A stretch of 64,000 bases of DNA, from assembly GCA_028015205.1 (NCBI GenBank), contig CM051520.1, forward strand, positions 11,318,501-11,382,500, read 5' to 3'. A program made the translations under genes and the position numbers. Positions 1 through 13,200 of the stretch are shown here, piece after piece. Position 1 is the stretch's first letter; the number at the start of each line of letters is the position of its first letter. The DNA comes from Mytilisepta virgata (taxonomy: Eukaryota; Mollusca; Bivalvia; Mytilida; Mytilidae). Below the pieces are notes generated by a model. That model saw nothing but the letters and a program-made list of their open reading frames with translations. It was not told the DNA's origin and did no database searches.

Positions 1-415
1 ATCAAGTTGGCCGCCACAGCCAAACTTAGTAAAACAAAGGACCCTGTGGGAAAATTCGTTAAAAAATCATCTTGTTTCAAACCACTAAGCCAATTGGAAC
101 CAAACTTGGCAGAAATGGTTCACCAAAGCTGAACTTAGTTTAACATAGGACCATATGGGAAAATTTAATTTGCAGTCACCATACTTAAACTTGGCCATTT
201 GGACACCAAACTAATGCAAGCAATGGTTTTCCTTCAGAATTATATTTGATAACCTTGAATGTCAACTAAGATGGCCTCCACACCCTAACTTTTGTTTTAA
301 CATTGTACCTATGGGAAAACTAGCCAAGATAACTGCTACACTTTAACTATCAGTCCTGCTGAAGGTGGACAAGTTAAATCCAGGTGAGCCGTATAGGCTC
401 TTGAGAGCCTGTAGT
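1..415 (+). repeat. Tail of an F3-like hairpin-headed element, cut by the window edge
   Basis: The stretch holds loosely repeated phrases of the kind 'gccaaactt..aaca.aggacc.tgtgggaaaa', spaced at roughly 110-140 bases. It ends at 380-413 with CCAGGTGAGC followed by a short 'taggctcttgagagcct' inverted repeat, which matches the tail of the F3 family seen complete at 7532-8810 and 34936-36520. The copy is diverged and its hairpin head lies outside the window. No coding potential is evident. Confidence 0.55.
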
Positions 416-1154
416 TTTTCTCATTCTAGCCATTTTGGCGAGTGGAATCAAATTATGCTTTTTTTTGGCAAGCATTGCAAAATGATTACTCGCAAAAGTT
501 TTGGAGAGTTAATTGCAAATTTGACGAGCAACAATATGACTGTACTCACCAAAAAAAAAAGAAGAGTTCCCACACTGTGACAGCAACCAACTGACTATCA
601 ATTATAATCACATTATCATAACTTGCTCTTTTTGTTGAGCCTGCAACATATATAAATCTATATAGATTTTTCATTTTTCTAGAGTGTCACAGCAAGGTCT
701 AACTTTTTAACAAAAAAAGATAACTTCACCAGGTCTTTTGTAAAGTATTCCCAACTACATAGACATTGATGATAACTGATGAAAAAGATTGATAAACTAA
801 TTAGGAAATTATGCAAATTTAAGTGAAATAAGGAATATTGATAATTTTAACTTTAGGTGCATATAGAGAAAAAAATCCACCACTGATTTTTTCTTTAAAT
901 TTTAGTATACTTAACTTTAAATACTGAGCTTCTGTTTGCAAAAGAATAAAGTTGGGGTCCATGTGCTTATTGCAGAGAAAAACCCAAAATTTAAGAATGG
1001 TATAAAGGTTTTTCTTGAAGGCTGTATGCAATTTCAATGTGTATCTCTTGGCGACGTCATTATCTCCCCCTACTACTGTATCGTATTCCCTTAATATGTC
1101 AAAACAAAATCAGTGTCAGTCATATTGCCTATCAAATAAATCTAAAGTATCATT
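416..1154. other. No recognisable feature
   Basis: AT-rich sequence. Only short unsupported reading frames occur, and I see no repeat family in it. Confidence 0.5.
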
Positions 1155-1215
1155 ATACCCCCCACAAACAAAGTTTGGGGGGTATATAGGAATCAGCTTG
1201 TCCGTCTGTCTGTCT
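1155..1215 (+). repeat. F1-family hairpin head, relic
   Basis: A head of the form ACCCCCC-(acaaacaaagttt)-GGGGGGT is followed by a CTGT-rich microsatellite (gtccgtctgtctgtc). This is the same start as the fuller F1 copy at 16379. The downstream part (to about 1333) has no clear F1 modules or tail, so the copy is probably truncated or strongly diverged. Confidence 0.6.
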
Positions 1216-1333
1216 TTCTCAAGAATTTTTTTCTATCCGCAGTTTCTCAAACATGCCTTATCAGAGGTTAATGAAACTTTGCATACTGTTAGATCCTAGT
1301 ACATAGATGTGTGCATGTGAGGTGTGGGTTTTA

Positions 1334-1400
1334 GTAAAATATATTAATGAGACCACTCCCAATGTGTCTAACTAAATATGACCAACAAAAGTGTTTTAGG
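1334..1400 (+). repeat. Direct repeat, left copy (partner at 2234-2290)
   Basis: A segment beginning GTAAAATATATTAATGAGAC is nearly identical to one beginning at 2234. The shared part is about 57 bases with a few mismatches. The two copies bracket about 830 bases of unremarkable AT-rich DNA (1401-2233) in which I recognise no gene. Confidence 0.7.
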
Positions 1401-2233
1401 GTACCTATTCAGATCAGAGAATAAGTATTAAGAATAAACATTCTTTATTTTGATCAAGGCTGTACCCTGATCAGCAACTCAAGCGTGTGAAGTTAAAATT
1501 GGAATAAGTGTAAGGTGTAGTTTGAGTGACTATTTCAATCTATTTTTAAATTTACATTAATGAACTGTGATACTGATATTCAAGCAGTCGTAACTCAGTA
1601 AATCCTTTAAACTCTTGTGTTTTTTGTATGTTGTAATTGGTGTTCTATGAAATAATTTTTTTACTGTCTCATCTTTTTCAATATAATGTCAAGTGTTTTC
1701 TGAGAATTTTACCAAGTTGTTTGAAGTAAGGATTATATTTTGTTGCAAAATAACAAAGGAGGTTTCTTATTTTTCCTTTTCTCCATGTATTGAAGTGCTG
1801 TGTTTCTATTTAAATTTCTAGCAGTAATTATTAATTGATCTTATTCGGTGTGTTTGCAGCCTCACTTTAATAAGCTGTAGTGAAATAGTTGAATTTGGGA
1901 TTATAAATCTTCTTTATTGTTAGTGCAACGAATGAATCGTATTATTGCCCCAATAATAAATCCTTTAAATACTGATTTTGATTGTGCTGATGTTCTCGGT
2001 AGATATTGATAGTTTTATGTATATTTTCTATATATATACAGACATCCAATGTATTCTGAGTTTGAAACCTCTGTCCTTTAAATACAGTTACATCTGATAC
2101 ATGTAAGCTGTCTAGTCCCTATGGATATTTTGAATGTAAATTTCAAAAATGGATATGTGCTGTTTGCTATGTCAAAGAAAGTACACAGCTCGTCTTTATT
2201 TCCAGAAACCATCATCTCTATAAATTGGCAAAT

Positions 2234-2290
2234 GTAAAATATATTAATGAGACCACTCCCAATCCGTCTTAACTAAATAGGACCAACGAA
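2234..2290 (+). repeat. Direct repeat, right copy (partner at 1334-1400)
   Basis: Right-hand member of the direct repeat pair. It lies about 135 bases upstream of the small ORF at 2426, so it could fall in that gene's promoter or leader. Confidence 0.7.
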
Positions 2291-2425
2291 ATTGTGAAAA
2301 AAACGTCTGCCATGTTTTAAATTCCGCGAATAATTTAATCAGAATCACAAAAGCGCTTTTAACAAGTATTCTTTACAGATGAAGAAAGCGCTGAAGTCAT
2401 TTCATTTGTAAAACTAGCATCCAGA

Positions 2426-2632
2426 ATGGAACCAACAGACACATTAAAATACGGGGAAAAAAGAGATCGAGATTTGATACAAAAAAAGAAATTGAATATT
2501 TTGGGGTCGGTCGCGTTTTATTTAACTTATGTTTTATTCTGGCCCTATTGGAAATGGACAGGACATGATCTGAATCTGCCTACGTACGAAGACATGGACG
2601 CATCTGAATTAAAATTGCTGCGTCCAGACTGA
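2426..2632 (+). CDS. Small single-pass membrane protein, 68 aa, unrecognised
   Basis: This is an ATG-to-TGA ORF of 68 residues. The N-terminal ~25 residues are charged and rich in Lys/Arg/Asp. One hydrophobic aromatic segment follows (about residues 26-44, ILGSVAFYLTYVLFWPYW), then an acidic C-terminus ending RPD. The composition is that of a real small membrane protein, perhaps mitochondrial inner-membrane type, but I do not recognise a family. The start context (ccagaATGG) is favourable. A splice-acceptor-like TTCTTTACAG lies just upstream at about 2370-2380, so a 5' exon may exist. A donor-like GTATGT (2638-2643) lies five bases after the stop and could join the acceptor at 3030 that precedes AKAP1. 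The ORF may therefore be a separate small gene or the upstream cistron of the AKAP1 mRNA. It could also be chance. Confidence 0.5.
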   Translation: MEPTDTLKYGEKRDRDLIQKKKLNILGSVAFYLTYVLFWPYWKWTGHDLNLPTYEDMDASELKLLRPD

Positions 2633-3017
2633 AAAATGTATGTACAGGACGCGTATAGATGCATTGCAAGGATCCCTGCTTTACTTGTCAACATGTTACA
2701 GTCATATTATGTGATTTTTGTACCAATTTGCTATCAAACATAGCTGCAATGCCCCCAAAGGGTCTTTTCAAATGGGAGGATGGTTTAGCAATCTATTTCA
2801 TATTTGGAAGTCCCTCTCATGAATCTTCAATCATAGCATTTGGTTGTGAAGAAGAGAGATAAGTCGCTGTGTAGCAACAGATATCCAGTTAAAGTGGAGT
2901 TTACTGTAATAGTTAAATGTTAAACTGTATATGGGAAGTTCAAAACAGTGAAAAAAAAACAAGTTTCCTATCAGTTTTGACAGCTTATTTCTTGTTTAAA
3001 ATTAAATTTAAATGTTT

Positions 3018-3042
3018 ATTTTATTTTCAGTAATATTTAAGA
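3018..3042 (+). other. Splice acceptor and short leader before the AKAP1 start codon
   Basis: A pyrimidine-rich TTTATTTTATTTTCAG ends at about 3030 and is followed by 12 bases (taatatttaaga) and then the AKAP1 ATG. The first coding exon therefore very likely has an upstream 5' UTR exon. The best-looking donor nearby is GTATGT at 2638. Confidence 0.6.
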
Positions 3043-4263
3043 ATGACAGGAGTCCGACTGGTTGGAGCACTTGCCATATCAGCCATTTCCTTGGTGGCAA
3101 TGTTGTGGTATTTAAAGAAAAAGAAACCTCAGAGAAGATCAATAGATAAAAAGAACAGAACAGAAAATGCTTCTTCAAAAGAAAAAGAAAGCAAAAGTAC
3201 TCTAAGGCATATCCCTTCTCAGCCATTAATAGCTAATGATGACACTAAACCATTGTTATCTGTAGATAATACCAAAAGGATAGAACTACAATCAGACAGA
3301 CAGAATGAAATCATGGTTCTCAAAGGGAGAGAACAAGAGGTGGAGAGGCAGGAAGAAATAATGGTTCAGGAAGTTTCTATACTGCAATCCATTGAGAAAT
3401 TGTCACAGGAAGATAAGGATAATTTACAGGGAAGTGTTTGTAAGTCACAAAAACATAAAAACATTGAAAATTTTCTTAATGATGAACTTTTGGAACGTGA
3501 TTCAATACAACAAGATGACCTCTTGCTGGACAAATCCACAAATAATCTTAATAAATCCAGTTGTGCCGATGACAGTGACAAGAATGTTGCAAATAGCAAT
3601 GCATATCAAAATTTCACAAATGAGATTGATGAAACCATGAACTCCGAGAGCTTCTCAGTATTGAATGAGGCCATGACAGCTTCAAGAATGGGTGACATAA
3701 GTTTTGTTAACAAGCAAAACAGTGAAAGAAATGACAAGTCTGAACAGAAAAAACAAAGTGAACAAGAAAATGAAATACGAGAAAGGTCAGAACAGGAAAC
3801 TATATATGACTTGGAAAATGAAAGTAGAGAAAAATCAGAGCAAGAACTGAATGAACAAGATGCACTTTCTGTTTCTACAATGGTGCCATTATTAGAATCC
3901 ACTAATCTAGATGTCACTTGTTCTCAACCTAGAGAAAATGATGTTGACGACATAAACGATGTAATAAAACCAGAAAATTCAATCAAGTTGGAGTCGTCAT
4001 CAGTTTGTGAAACTTCCCGGGACATTTCAAAAGAGGACAACTTGTCTCCTTCATTGCTACATAATGACTCTAAAAAGAGAAGTAGGAATGATTCAAACTG
4101 TTCCAGTCATAGTGCAGGGCATATTAATGATAGATCATCAGACACTGGTAGTGACAATACTGCTTCACCGTTAAAAGACAGAAATTCTATTTCACCATCA
4201 AAAGATTCACAAGGAATAGTAGAAAATGGTATACAGAATTCAGATACATCCAACTGTGATAGT
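3043..4263 (+). CDS. AKAP1: AKAP1 coding exon 1 (membrane anchor and linker)
   Basis: Encodes residues 1-407. The N-terminus [20 protein letters not shown] is a signal-anchor followed by a Lys/Arg cluster. The rest is low-complexity, with several 'SEQ(E/K)' and 'E-R-S-E-Q' repeats at about residues 230-265. The open frame runs to a stop at 4281, but the donor GTTAGT at 4264 is needed to keep phase 0 with the next exon. Reading on to 4281 would give a 412-residue truncated form lacking the KH and Tudor domains. Confidence 0.85.
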
Positions 4264-7200
4264 GTTAGTATTCAGTTCTAGCTCCAGTATTTTTTATGCC
4301 CTGTTGACGCTCATAGGTCTGTCGGGCTTGGTTAAGTTTCAGGGTTTTGGTCCATTTCTCAGAAACCCATTGAGATATATAGATAATATGCATGTATATC
4401 ACTACAGTCCCTTTATAACATTTAATACAGATGAGCATCATTTTGGTCACTTTGACCTACATTATACATTTAATGCATGAGCAACTCTGATAAAGTTTTG
4501 CAATTGATTTCATATCCTAGGAATCCATGGTGGTATACCAATGACATTTCACCACTATATTCCTCTTAATACATTTCATGTACATAATGCCTTTTTCCAA
4601 CAGAACAATTGGGTCATTAAGACCTACATTTTGTACATGAGTGACTCAATTAAGTTTTTCAGTTTTTAAGTCCATAACTATTAAGTATTAATACATATCA
4701 GTGAAATTTTACATACTCATTCATCTTACATGTACATTTTTATGTATATAGATTTGTAGTACAAGAAAAGATGGTAACTTTTGAGTCAGCATGACCTATA
4801 ATATTTTATACTTGAATGACTTTGGTAACCTTAATGCATTTTAAGGTGTATTATTAAAGAACCTATGGTAATGTATTAATGATATTTCACAATTCCAGTC
4901 GTCTTATTTATAGTACAAGAAGATCAGCTACAATTTAGGAATTTTGACCTACATTTTATGTTAGAGTGACTTTGATTAAAATTCTCAAAATGATTAACCA
5001 TCATAAATAATAGATAGGAATTCTGTACGCTGGAGGACGGGGGCATCCGTGTCTTACAGACACACAATCTCTAGTTTTAAGATAACTTTTTTCACTTAGA
5101 ATGCTTAGTAGTAACTTGATTTCATGAAATCCCAGAAATGAACAAAAACATATTCTTTAGGTACATGTATTAATATTCTAGAAGTCCTGATGAATATTTC
5201 AAAACTCCTGATAGAGGTTAAATAAAATTTTGTTATATTACTGTACATGTACTCAATAGAAAAGATTTGGAATTGCTATGGTCTCCTGATAAGCCTAAAA
5301 TCCTGAACCTTGTACCTGAAATTTAAAGTGTATCATTTACAAAGTATGAAAACACGGTGATATGGTAGTTGATATATTTATTGATTATTGAATAACATCC
5401 AGTAGCAATTAATATTAAATGTGTATTAATATCATAATGAGAACATATCGACATGAGAAGGATTTTGAACGTGTTAGGTAACGGTCCATCGAAAGACATT
5501 TTGCCCCACCCAGACACATTATTCTGACTGCAAGCAAACCATTCTTTGAGTTGCTTTGTGGTGAGCCAGCATATACCTATTTAAAATTTTTTGGTTTGAC
5601 CTCCCACACTGGAGAAATGCACTAGTAGTTATTGTTTGTTTAGTTGGGGTTTTACGCCGTTTTCAGCATGCCGTGACCAGTTTTTATTGGTGGAGGAAGA
5701 TGGAGTACCCGGAGAGAACCGCTGACCTTCGGTAAGAAAATTGGCAAATCTTTGTCAATTAAGATTGGAGTCGAACACAACCCGCCACAGGTGAGATTAA
5801 ACTCACAACCTCAGGCTATTGATCATTAGTAGTCACCGAGGTCCCCAGTAGTTATTGTTATCAGGGTTCTAACAGGTAGAAATTTCATTAAAGGGACTTA
5901 CTGTAGATTCATTATACTTTGTTAGATACCAGATTTGTGATTTTATAGGCGAAGCAGAACCATGAAATAAAATATGTTGACATGTTTCATTATGCATGTA
6001 CACAATGTACATGTCGCAAGATTATTACAATATCTCCAGATAAAAAAAATTCACAAAACCACAAAACTAATGTCTAGAAATAATAAATAAATCCAAAGTA
6101 AAATGATGTTAGAACTACTATTTACTTGTTTCAGCAAGGCCACGTAAAGTAGATCTTTGAAATATAAACTTTTAAACAGTAATGAAGGATCCTACTTAAA
6201 TTACATTTACATGTTGTTAAACATGTTAAAGAAATGTTAGGGGCCTCGGTGGCCGAGTGGTCTAGATAGTTCGTCATGACTACTAAGTTCTCTCTAGATC
6301 TGGGTACTCCAGCTTCCTCCACTGATAAAAACTAGCCACCACGAAATAGCCAAAGTGCTGAAAACGGTGTTAAACCCCAACTAAACTAATAAAGAAATGT
6401 TTCTACTTGCAAGCAAATACTAGTAAGCAAATGGAAATTTTTTATTTTTTTTTATGCAAAATCCCTACATGTTCATTACAAAAGTTCCATTTTTATACGA
6501 CCGCAAAATTTTTGCGGTCGTATATTGGTATGACGTTGGCGTCGTCGTCGTCGTCGTCCGTCGTCTGCGTCGTCGTCCGAAGACATTTGGTTTTCGCACT
6601 ATAACTTTAGTATAAGTTAATAGAAATCTATGAAATTTAAACACAAGGTTTATGACCACAAAAGGAAGGTTGGGATTGATTTTGGGAGTTTTGGTCCCAA
6701 CAGTTTAAGAATCAGGGGCCAAAAAAGGGCCCAATAAGCATTTTTCTAGGTTTTCGCACAATAACTCTAGTATAAGTAAATAGAAATCTATGAAATTTTA
6801 ACACAAGGTTTATGACCACAAAAGGAATGTTGGGATTGTTTTTGGGAGTTTTGGTCCCAACAGTTTAGGAATTAGGGGCTAAAAAAGGGCCAAAATAAGC
6901 ATTTTTCTTGGTTTTTGCACAATAACCTTAGTATAAGTAAATAGAAATCAATGAAATTTAAACACAAGGTTTATGACCACAAAAGGAAGGTTGGGATTGA
7001 TTTTTGGAGTTTTGGTCCCAACAGTTTAGGAATTAGGGGCCAAAAGGGTCCAAAATTAAACTTTGTTTGATTTCATTGAAAATTTAACTATTGGGGTTCT
7101 TTGATATGCCAAATCTAACCGTGCATTTAGGATCTTAATTTTTGGTCCCGTTTTCAAATTGGTCTACATTAAGGTCCAAAGGGTCCAAAATTAAACTTAG

Positions 7201-10200
7201 TTTGATTTTAACAAACATTGAATTCTGTGGGTTCTTTGATATGCTGAATCTAAACATGTACTTAGTTTTTTTATTATGGGCCCAGTTTTCAAGTTGGTCC
7301 AAATCGGGGTCCAAAATTAAACTTTGTTTGAATTCATCGAAAATTGAACTATTGGGGTTCTTTGATATGCCGAATCTAACCGTGCATTTAGATTCTTAAT
7401 TTTTGGTCCCGTTTTCAAATTGGTCTACATTAAGGTCCAAAGGGTCCAAAATGAAACTTAGTTTGATTTTAACAAAAATTGAATTCTTGGGGTTCTTTGA
7501 TATGCTGAATCTAAACATGTACTTAGTTTTTAGCTCACCTGGCCATAGGCCATGTGAGCTATTGCCATCATTTGGCGTCCGTCGTCGTCGTCTGTCGTCG
7601 TCGTCGTCGTCGTCTGTAAACTTTTTCAAACGTTAACTCGTCCTAAACTACTGGACCGACTTCAACCTAACTTTGCAGAATTGTTCTTTAGGGCATCTGG
7701 AAAATTTCTATCGTTTAAAATTTTTGAAATGTTGAAAAACATGGCTGTCGTTACTATAAATAGAACATAGGGGTAAATTGCTGTTTTTTGCTAATAACTC
7801 AAAAACCGTTACAGATATCGAAAATCTGACATGGGGTAAAATTGATCAGCATGACAAGATCTACCTACCCTGAAATTTTGAAGGAAATTCCAAAACCCAT
7901 TTAGGAGTTATTGCCCTTTTTTCACATTTTTGGCTTTTTTTTATGTTATTATTTCAAAAATCTTCTTCTCTGAAACTACTATTCAAAATCATATGAAACT
8001 TGGTAAAATTGTTGCTTAGGGTACCCTGAATAGAACTGATGTGGGGATTTTTGATTCGTCGAAAAACATGGCCACTGTTACTAAAAATAGAACATAGGGG
8101 TAAATTGCTGTTTTTTGCTAATAACTCAAAAACCGTTACAGATATTGAAAATCTGACATGGGGTAAATTTGATCAGCATGACAAGATCTACCTACCCTGA
8201 AATTTTGAAGGAAATTCCAAAACCCATTTAGGAGTTATTGTCCTTTTTTCATTAAATTTTCATAATTTAACATTTTTCGTCATTTATCCCCAAAACTATT
8301 TGAGATAGAAGTGAAATGTAAATTTGAAAAATGTTTGCCATGTTGAGATCTACATACCCTGAAATTTTAAAGGAAATCCCAAAACCCATTTAGGAGTTAT
8401 TGCCCTTTTTTGTCAAATTTTTAAAATTTTAACATTTTTGCATCTATCTCCAAAACTATTTGAGATAGAAGTGAAATGTAAATTGAAAAATGTTTGCCAT
8501 GTTGAGATCTACCTACCCTGAAATTTTGAAGCGAATTCCAAATTCTATTTAGGAGTTATTGGTTTGTGTAATTTGAGGTCGGGTTCTGTTACATTTATTT
8601 AAGGTTCACCCTTATTCCTGGTCAATTCCTGCCAGGACTACCACCATCAGGGAACATATTTTAACATTAAACCTTATGAAAAATAAATCTTCAACAAATT
8701 TTCCCTGAACAATTGAACCAATTGCAACAAACTTGGTCAAATAGTTGATTAATTGTCCAATGAAAACCAGACTCCAGGTGAGCGATACAGGCTCTGGTGA
8801 GCCTCTTGTTTTATTATGGGCCGAGTTTTCAAGTTGGTCCAAATCGGGGTCCAAAATTAAAGCTAAAAAGGGGGTAAATTTTTTTTTTTTTTTTTGGGGG
8901 GGGGGGGGGCAATTCTCCACAGCATATTGTATTACACAAAAGCAAAAAATTGAATATAAATTCAAATCATATGACCAATTCTAAGTTCTTTATTTCAGTT
9001 ATTCTGTGTCAGAAACCTATTATGTGTCAAATATTTGAAGAAATTTTCAATTGCACAGTATTGCGCAATAGCAAGAAATTGATATGTGTGCCCTGTTATC
9101 AAAACTTTATTATTAACAAATTCCATTGGAAATTTGCCAATATAAAATGTGCTAATGAAGCTTTTTTGTTTATCTTATCTAAACTGCTTTTAAATTTATA
9201 TGTATATTTAAAATTTGCCATCCATGACTATGATGTCATTTTCTATTTTAATATGTTATGGTGTATTTAAATGGGCTGTTATGGTTGCAAAGTATAAAGA
9301 AATGGGGGGGGGGGGGGGGTTTAAAAAAAAATTTGGGGGGGGGGGTAAATGAGAAATTGGGGAGGGGGTAATTTTTTCTCATTTCATATTTCATAAATTA
9401 AAAAGAAAATTTCAAATTTTTTTTAGCAAAAAAAGGGGGGGGGGTTACAATAAATTTTATTGTTTTTTGTTTTTTTTTTGGGAGGGGGGGTCAATGTGCA
9501 ACTTCATAGTGTATTGCACAAAAGCTAAAAAAAGGGGTAAATTATTATTTTTTTTTTTTGGGGGGGGGGGGGCAATTCTCCACAGCATATTGTATTGCAC
9601 AAGAAGCAAAAAATTGAATATAAATTCAAATCATATGACCAATTTTAAGTTCTTTGATTTCAGTTATTCTGTGTCAGAAACCTATTATGTGTCAAATATT
9701 TGAAGAAATTTTCAATTACACAGTATTGCGCAATAGCAAGAAATTGATATGTGTGCCCAATTTTAAATTTTAAATTGGTTATTTCTGATTTATATATAAA
9801 AACAAATAATACTGATATGGTTTGAATAGGTAAATTAAAAATTTTTAAGTTCTTAGACAACATTCATTCTGTGTCAGAAACCTATGCTGTGTCAAATATT
9901 TATTCACAATCCAAATTCAGTATTGTATCAAGCTTGAATGTTGTGTTCATAATTGACCCAACTATTCAGGGTTCGACATCTGCGGTCGTATCTAGCTGCG
10001 CCCAGCGGAGCATTTTATTATTTTTAAAGGTATATATATATATATTATGGTATTACCTGTGGTCTACTACATGTACATTTTTTTGTTCATGTAGCAAATC
10101 TCTACAATGTTTTGACTAGGAATGTTTGTAAACTATTCTTGAACAAAAAAAAATTAGTTATAACATAAATCAACAATGTATAAATCAAATATTCTGGGTA

Positions 10201-13200
10201 ATAGTGAGTTTTCTTGGTTTGTGGAAATCAGTGGTACATGTACACGCAAAAACTAAAATCATATGAACAACATGGACCCCACCAAAAAAAAACGGAAAAA
10301 TAGATCATCAGATAAGCTTGAGTTCAATATCAAAATGTATGAGGAGAGTTGTTGGAAAAAATATATGTATAAGAAAATATACATTCCTCATATTGCCAAG
10401 TTATCGGAATTCCAATGGGGACTAACTGTGCACCACTTATTACGGACCACAATTAAAGTCTAAAATCAGCATAGACCCAACGAAACAACATCTGATACAA
10501 AAATTTAATAACACATATATATTTGGATGATATTTTGGCTCTCAATAATGACGACTTCATTATGTACACTAAAGAGGTTTCTCCTGTTGAACTACTTTAA
10601 ATAAAGCTAATACTAACAATGAACACTGTCCTTTCCTGGATCTTGATATCTATATCTCTAACGGGAAGCGTAATGCTAAAATTTACGATAAGAGAGATGA
10701 TTTTTCATTTCCTGCATGTACATGTATTGTTCATTATCTATTTTTAGATAGTATATATCTCAACTTGTTCGATTCGCTCGTGTATGTAACAACGTATATG
10801 ATATTTAGAAAGAAAACTCTGTATTACCAAAAAATTATTACACCATGGTTTTCGTTATCACAAACTTGTCAAAACTTTTATTAAATTTTTATCATCGATA
10901 TAAGGATATCATTCGTAAAAACAAATCAACGTGCAGACATCTTATATGTTCAGGTAATTTACATCCCATGTTTTATGGTCATATTCTATACAAAGCACAA
11001 AAATAATGTCATTATCCTGAAAAGCTAACCAAACCTTTAAACAGACTTATCCACAAGGAATCTAGTTCTTATACTGTTGTCAAGTTTTTTGGAATTAATA
11101 TTGATTCACTCATAGGAAATAAACACATTTATTCTTAAACCAGTTGTTGACATGATACAGGTTATGTTCTTCTTGTATAATTTATGATGGCATAAACGGG
11201 AGGGATTGTTGCTGATTTTCTATATGATAAAGACATAATCTTTTGATCTGTTTAATTGAGGTCTGGAGCTGGCATGTCAGAAACTGCTATATTGATCATT
11301 GTTGTTAAAATCACTTACATTTACATGTACATGTAGTTCACATATATTTTTTTGTTCAATTAAACAGATCGAAAGATTATGTCTTTATCATATAGAAAAC
11401 CTGTCAATAGAATGTCCCTATTGAACTTAAGTAGTAATTCCCAGCTATAATGTAGGAGTAAAAAAAAACATTTGTTATTCAGGTTATAAAGGTGAAAGTA
11501 AATGATCATAAGGTGTCACTTTTTTACAGAAATTTTCATAAGATATATATCAAAATGACTATGATTTTGGTGCATGCAAAATAACTGATAAAATTTGATA
11601 GAATGGACCCAGTTTAATTTTGTTGTGCTTTCTTTATTAGATTCTCTTACAACAAATGTATATTTCACCCAAATATGTATATTGGAAGATGTTATTTTAT
11701 AGGCTTCAATAGATAGTGACAGGGGGAGTAATGGCTGCACTACAGAAAACCTGAGAACTGGTAAATTGATTTATCGCTGCAACTTTCCAACAGAGCTTTG
11801 TGGTCGGCTGATTGGAAAATATGGAAAGAATATCAACTTTATAAAGGAGAAAGCTAATGCAAATGTGACATTGAATACCAATCCATTTACAAGAGCTTTT
11901 CAGTTGTGTACTATTGAAGGTAGATTTGGAAATACAAAGTTTGAACATTTTAACAATAGTTTATAGATATCCGCAATTTTTGTTGAACAAATAGTAAAGT
12001 ACATTTAAAATTCTAACTTGACTGTTATCTTCGTGAGATGTAAAAAATGCATGTATATGAAGTTCTGAAAAAGTTAAATTATTATACATGTAGAAATTTT
12101 TCTGATACGGTACATTTATTATGCACTAGTACTACACGAGTCACATTTATTATGCACTAGTACTACATGAGTCACATTTATTATGCACTAGTACTAGATG
12201 AGTCACATTTATTATGCACTAGTACTACATGAGTCACATTTATTATGCACTAGTACTACATGAGTCACATTTATTATGCACTAGTACTACATGAGTCACA
12301 TTTATTATGCACTAGTACTGCATGAGTCACATTTATTATGCACTTGTACTACATGAGTCACATTTATTATGCACTAGTACTGCAAGAGTCACATTTATTA
12401 TGCACTAGTACTGCAAGAGTCACATTTATTATGCACTAGTACTACATGAGTCACATTTATTATGCACTAGTACTACATGAGTCACATTTATTATGCACTA
12501 GTACTACATGAGTCACATTTATTATGCACTAGTACTACATGAGTCACATTTATTATGCACTAGTACTGCATGAGTCACATTTATTATGCACTAGTACTAC
12601 ATGAATCACATTTATTATGCATTAGTACTACATGAGTCACATTTATTATGCATTAGTACTACATGAGTCACATTTATTATACACTTGTACTACATGAGTC
12701 AATTTTATTCTAGAAGTAGCATTTGTTGCATTATTTGTGCAAACAATATTTCATGCAAGTTCACTGGCTTGCTGTATAGTAAAAATAAATTGGAGGATTA
12801 TTTTCAAAATTACAATGTATTATCTTTCTCTTCAGTTCCTATTTATTGAAAAGTTCATTTATTAAAGTGTGTATGGTTGGAAAATTGCTGTTAATTAAGA
12901 GGATACACAGTTTTCTGGTGATTGCATAATATTTAACTTTGCTTTGTTTCCAGTCCACCTACAAATAATAGGGAAATGGGTAAAATGTATCAAAAGTTTT
13001 GTCCCTTTTAGGTCATGTTATAAGTAGGAAATAATTTTGAGAAACTGTTTTAACAGTTAACTTTTATTTTAACAGGAACACAAAGACAGATCGACACTGC
13101 TTTAAACATGATAAGTAAGAGATTTCCCGACGTTGATCTACGACCTGTAGATGTTCCTACTCTGAATGATCCCCAACCTCCAGTTTCTAATCCTGTAATT

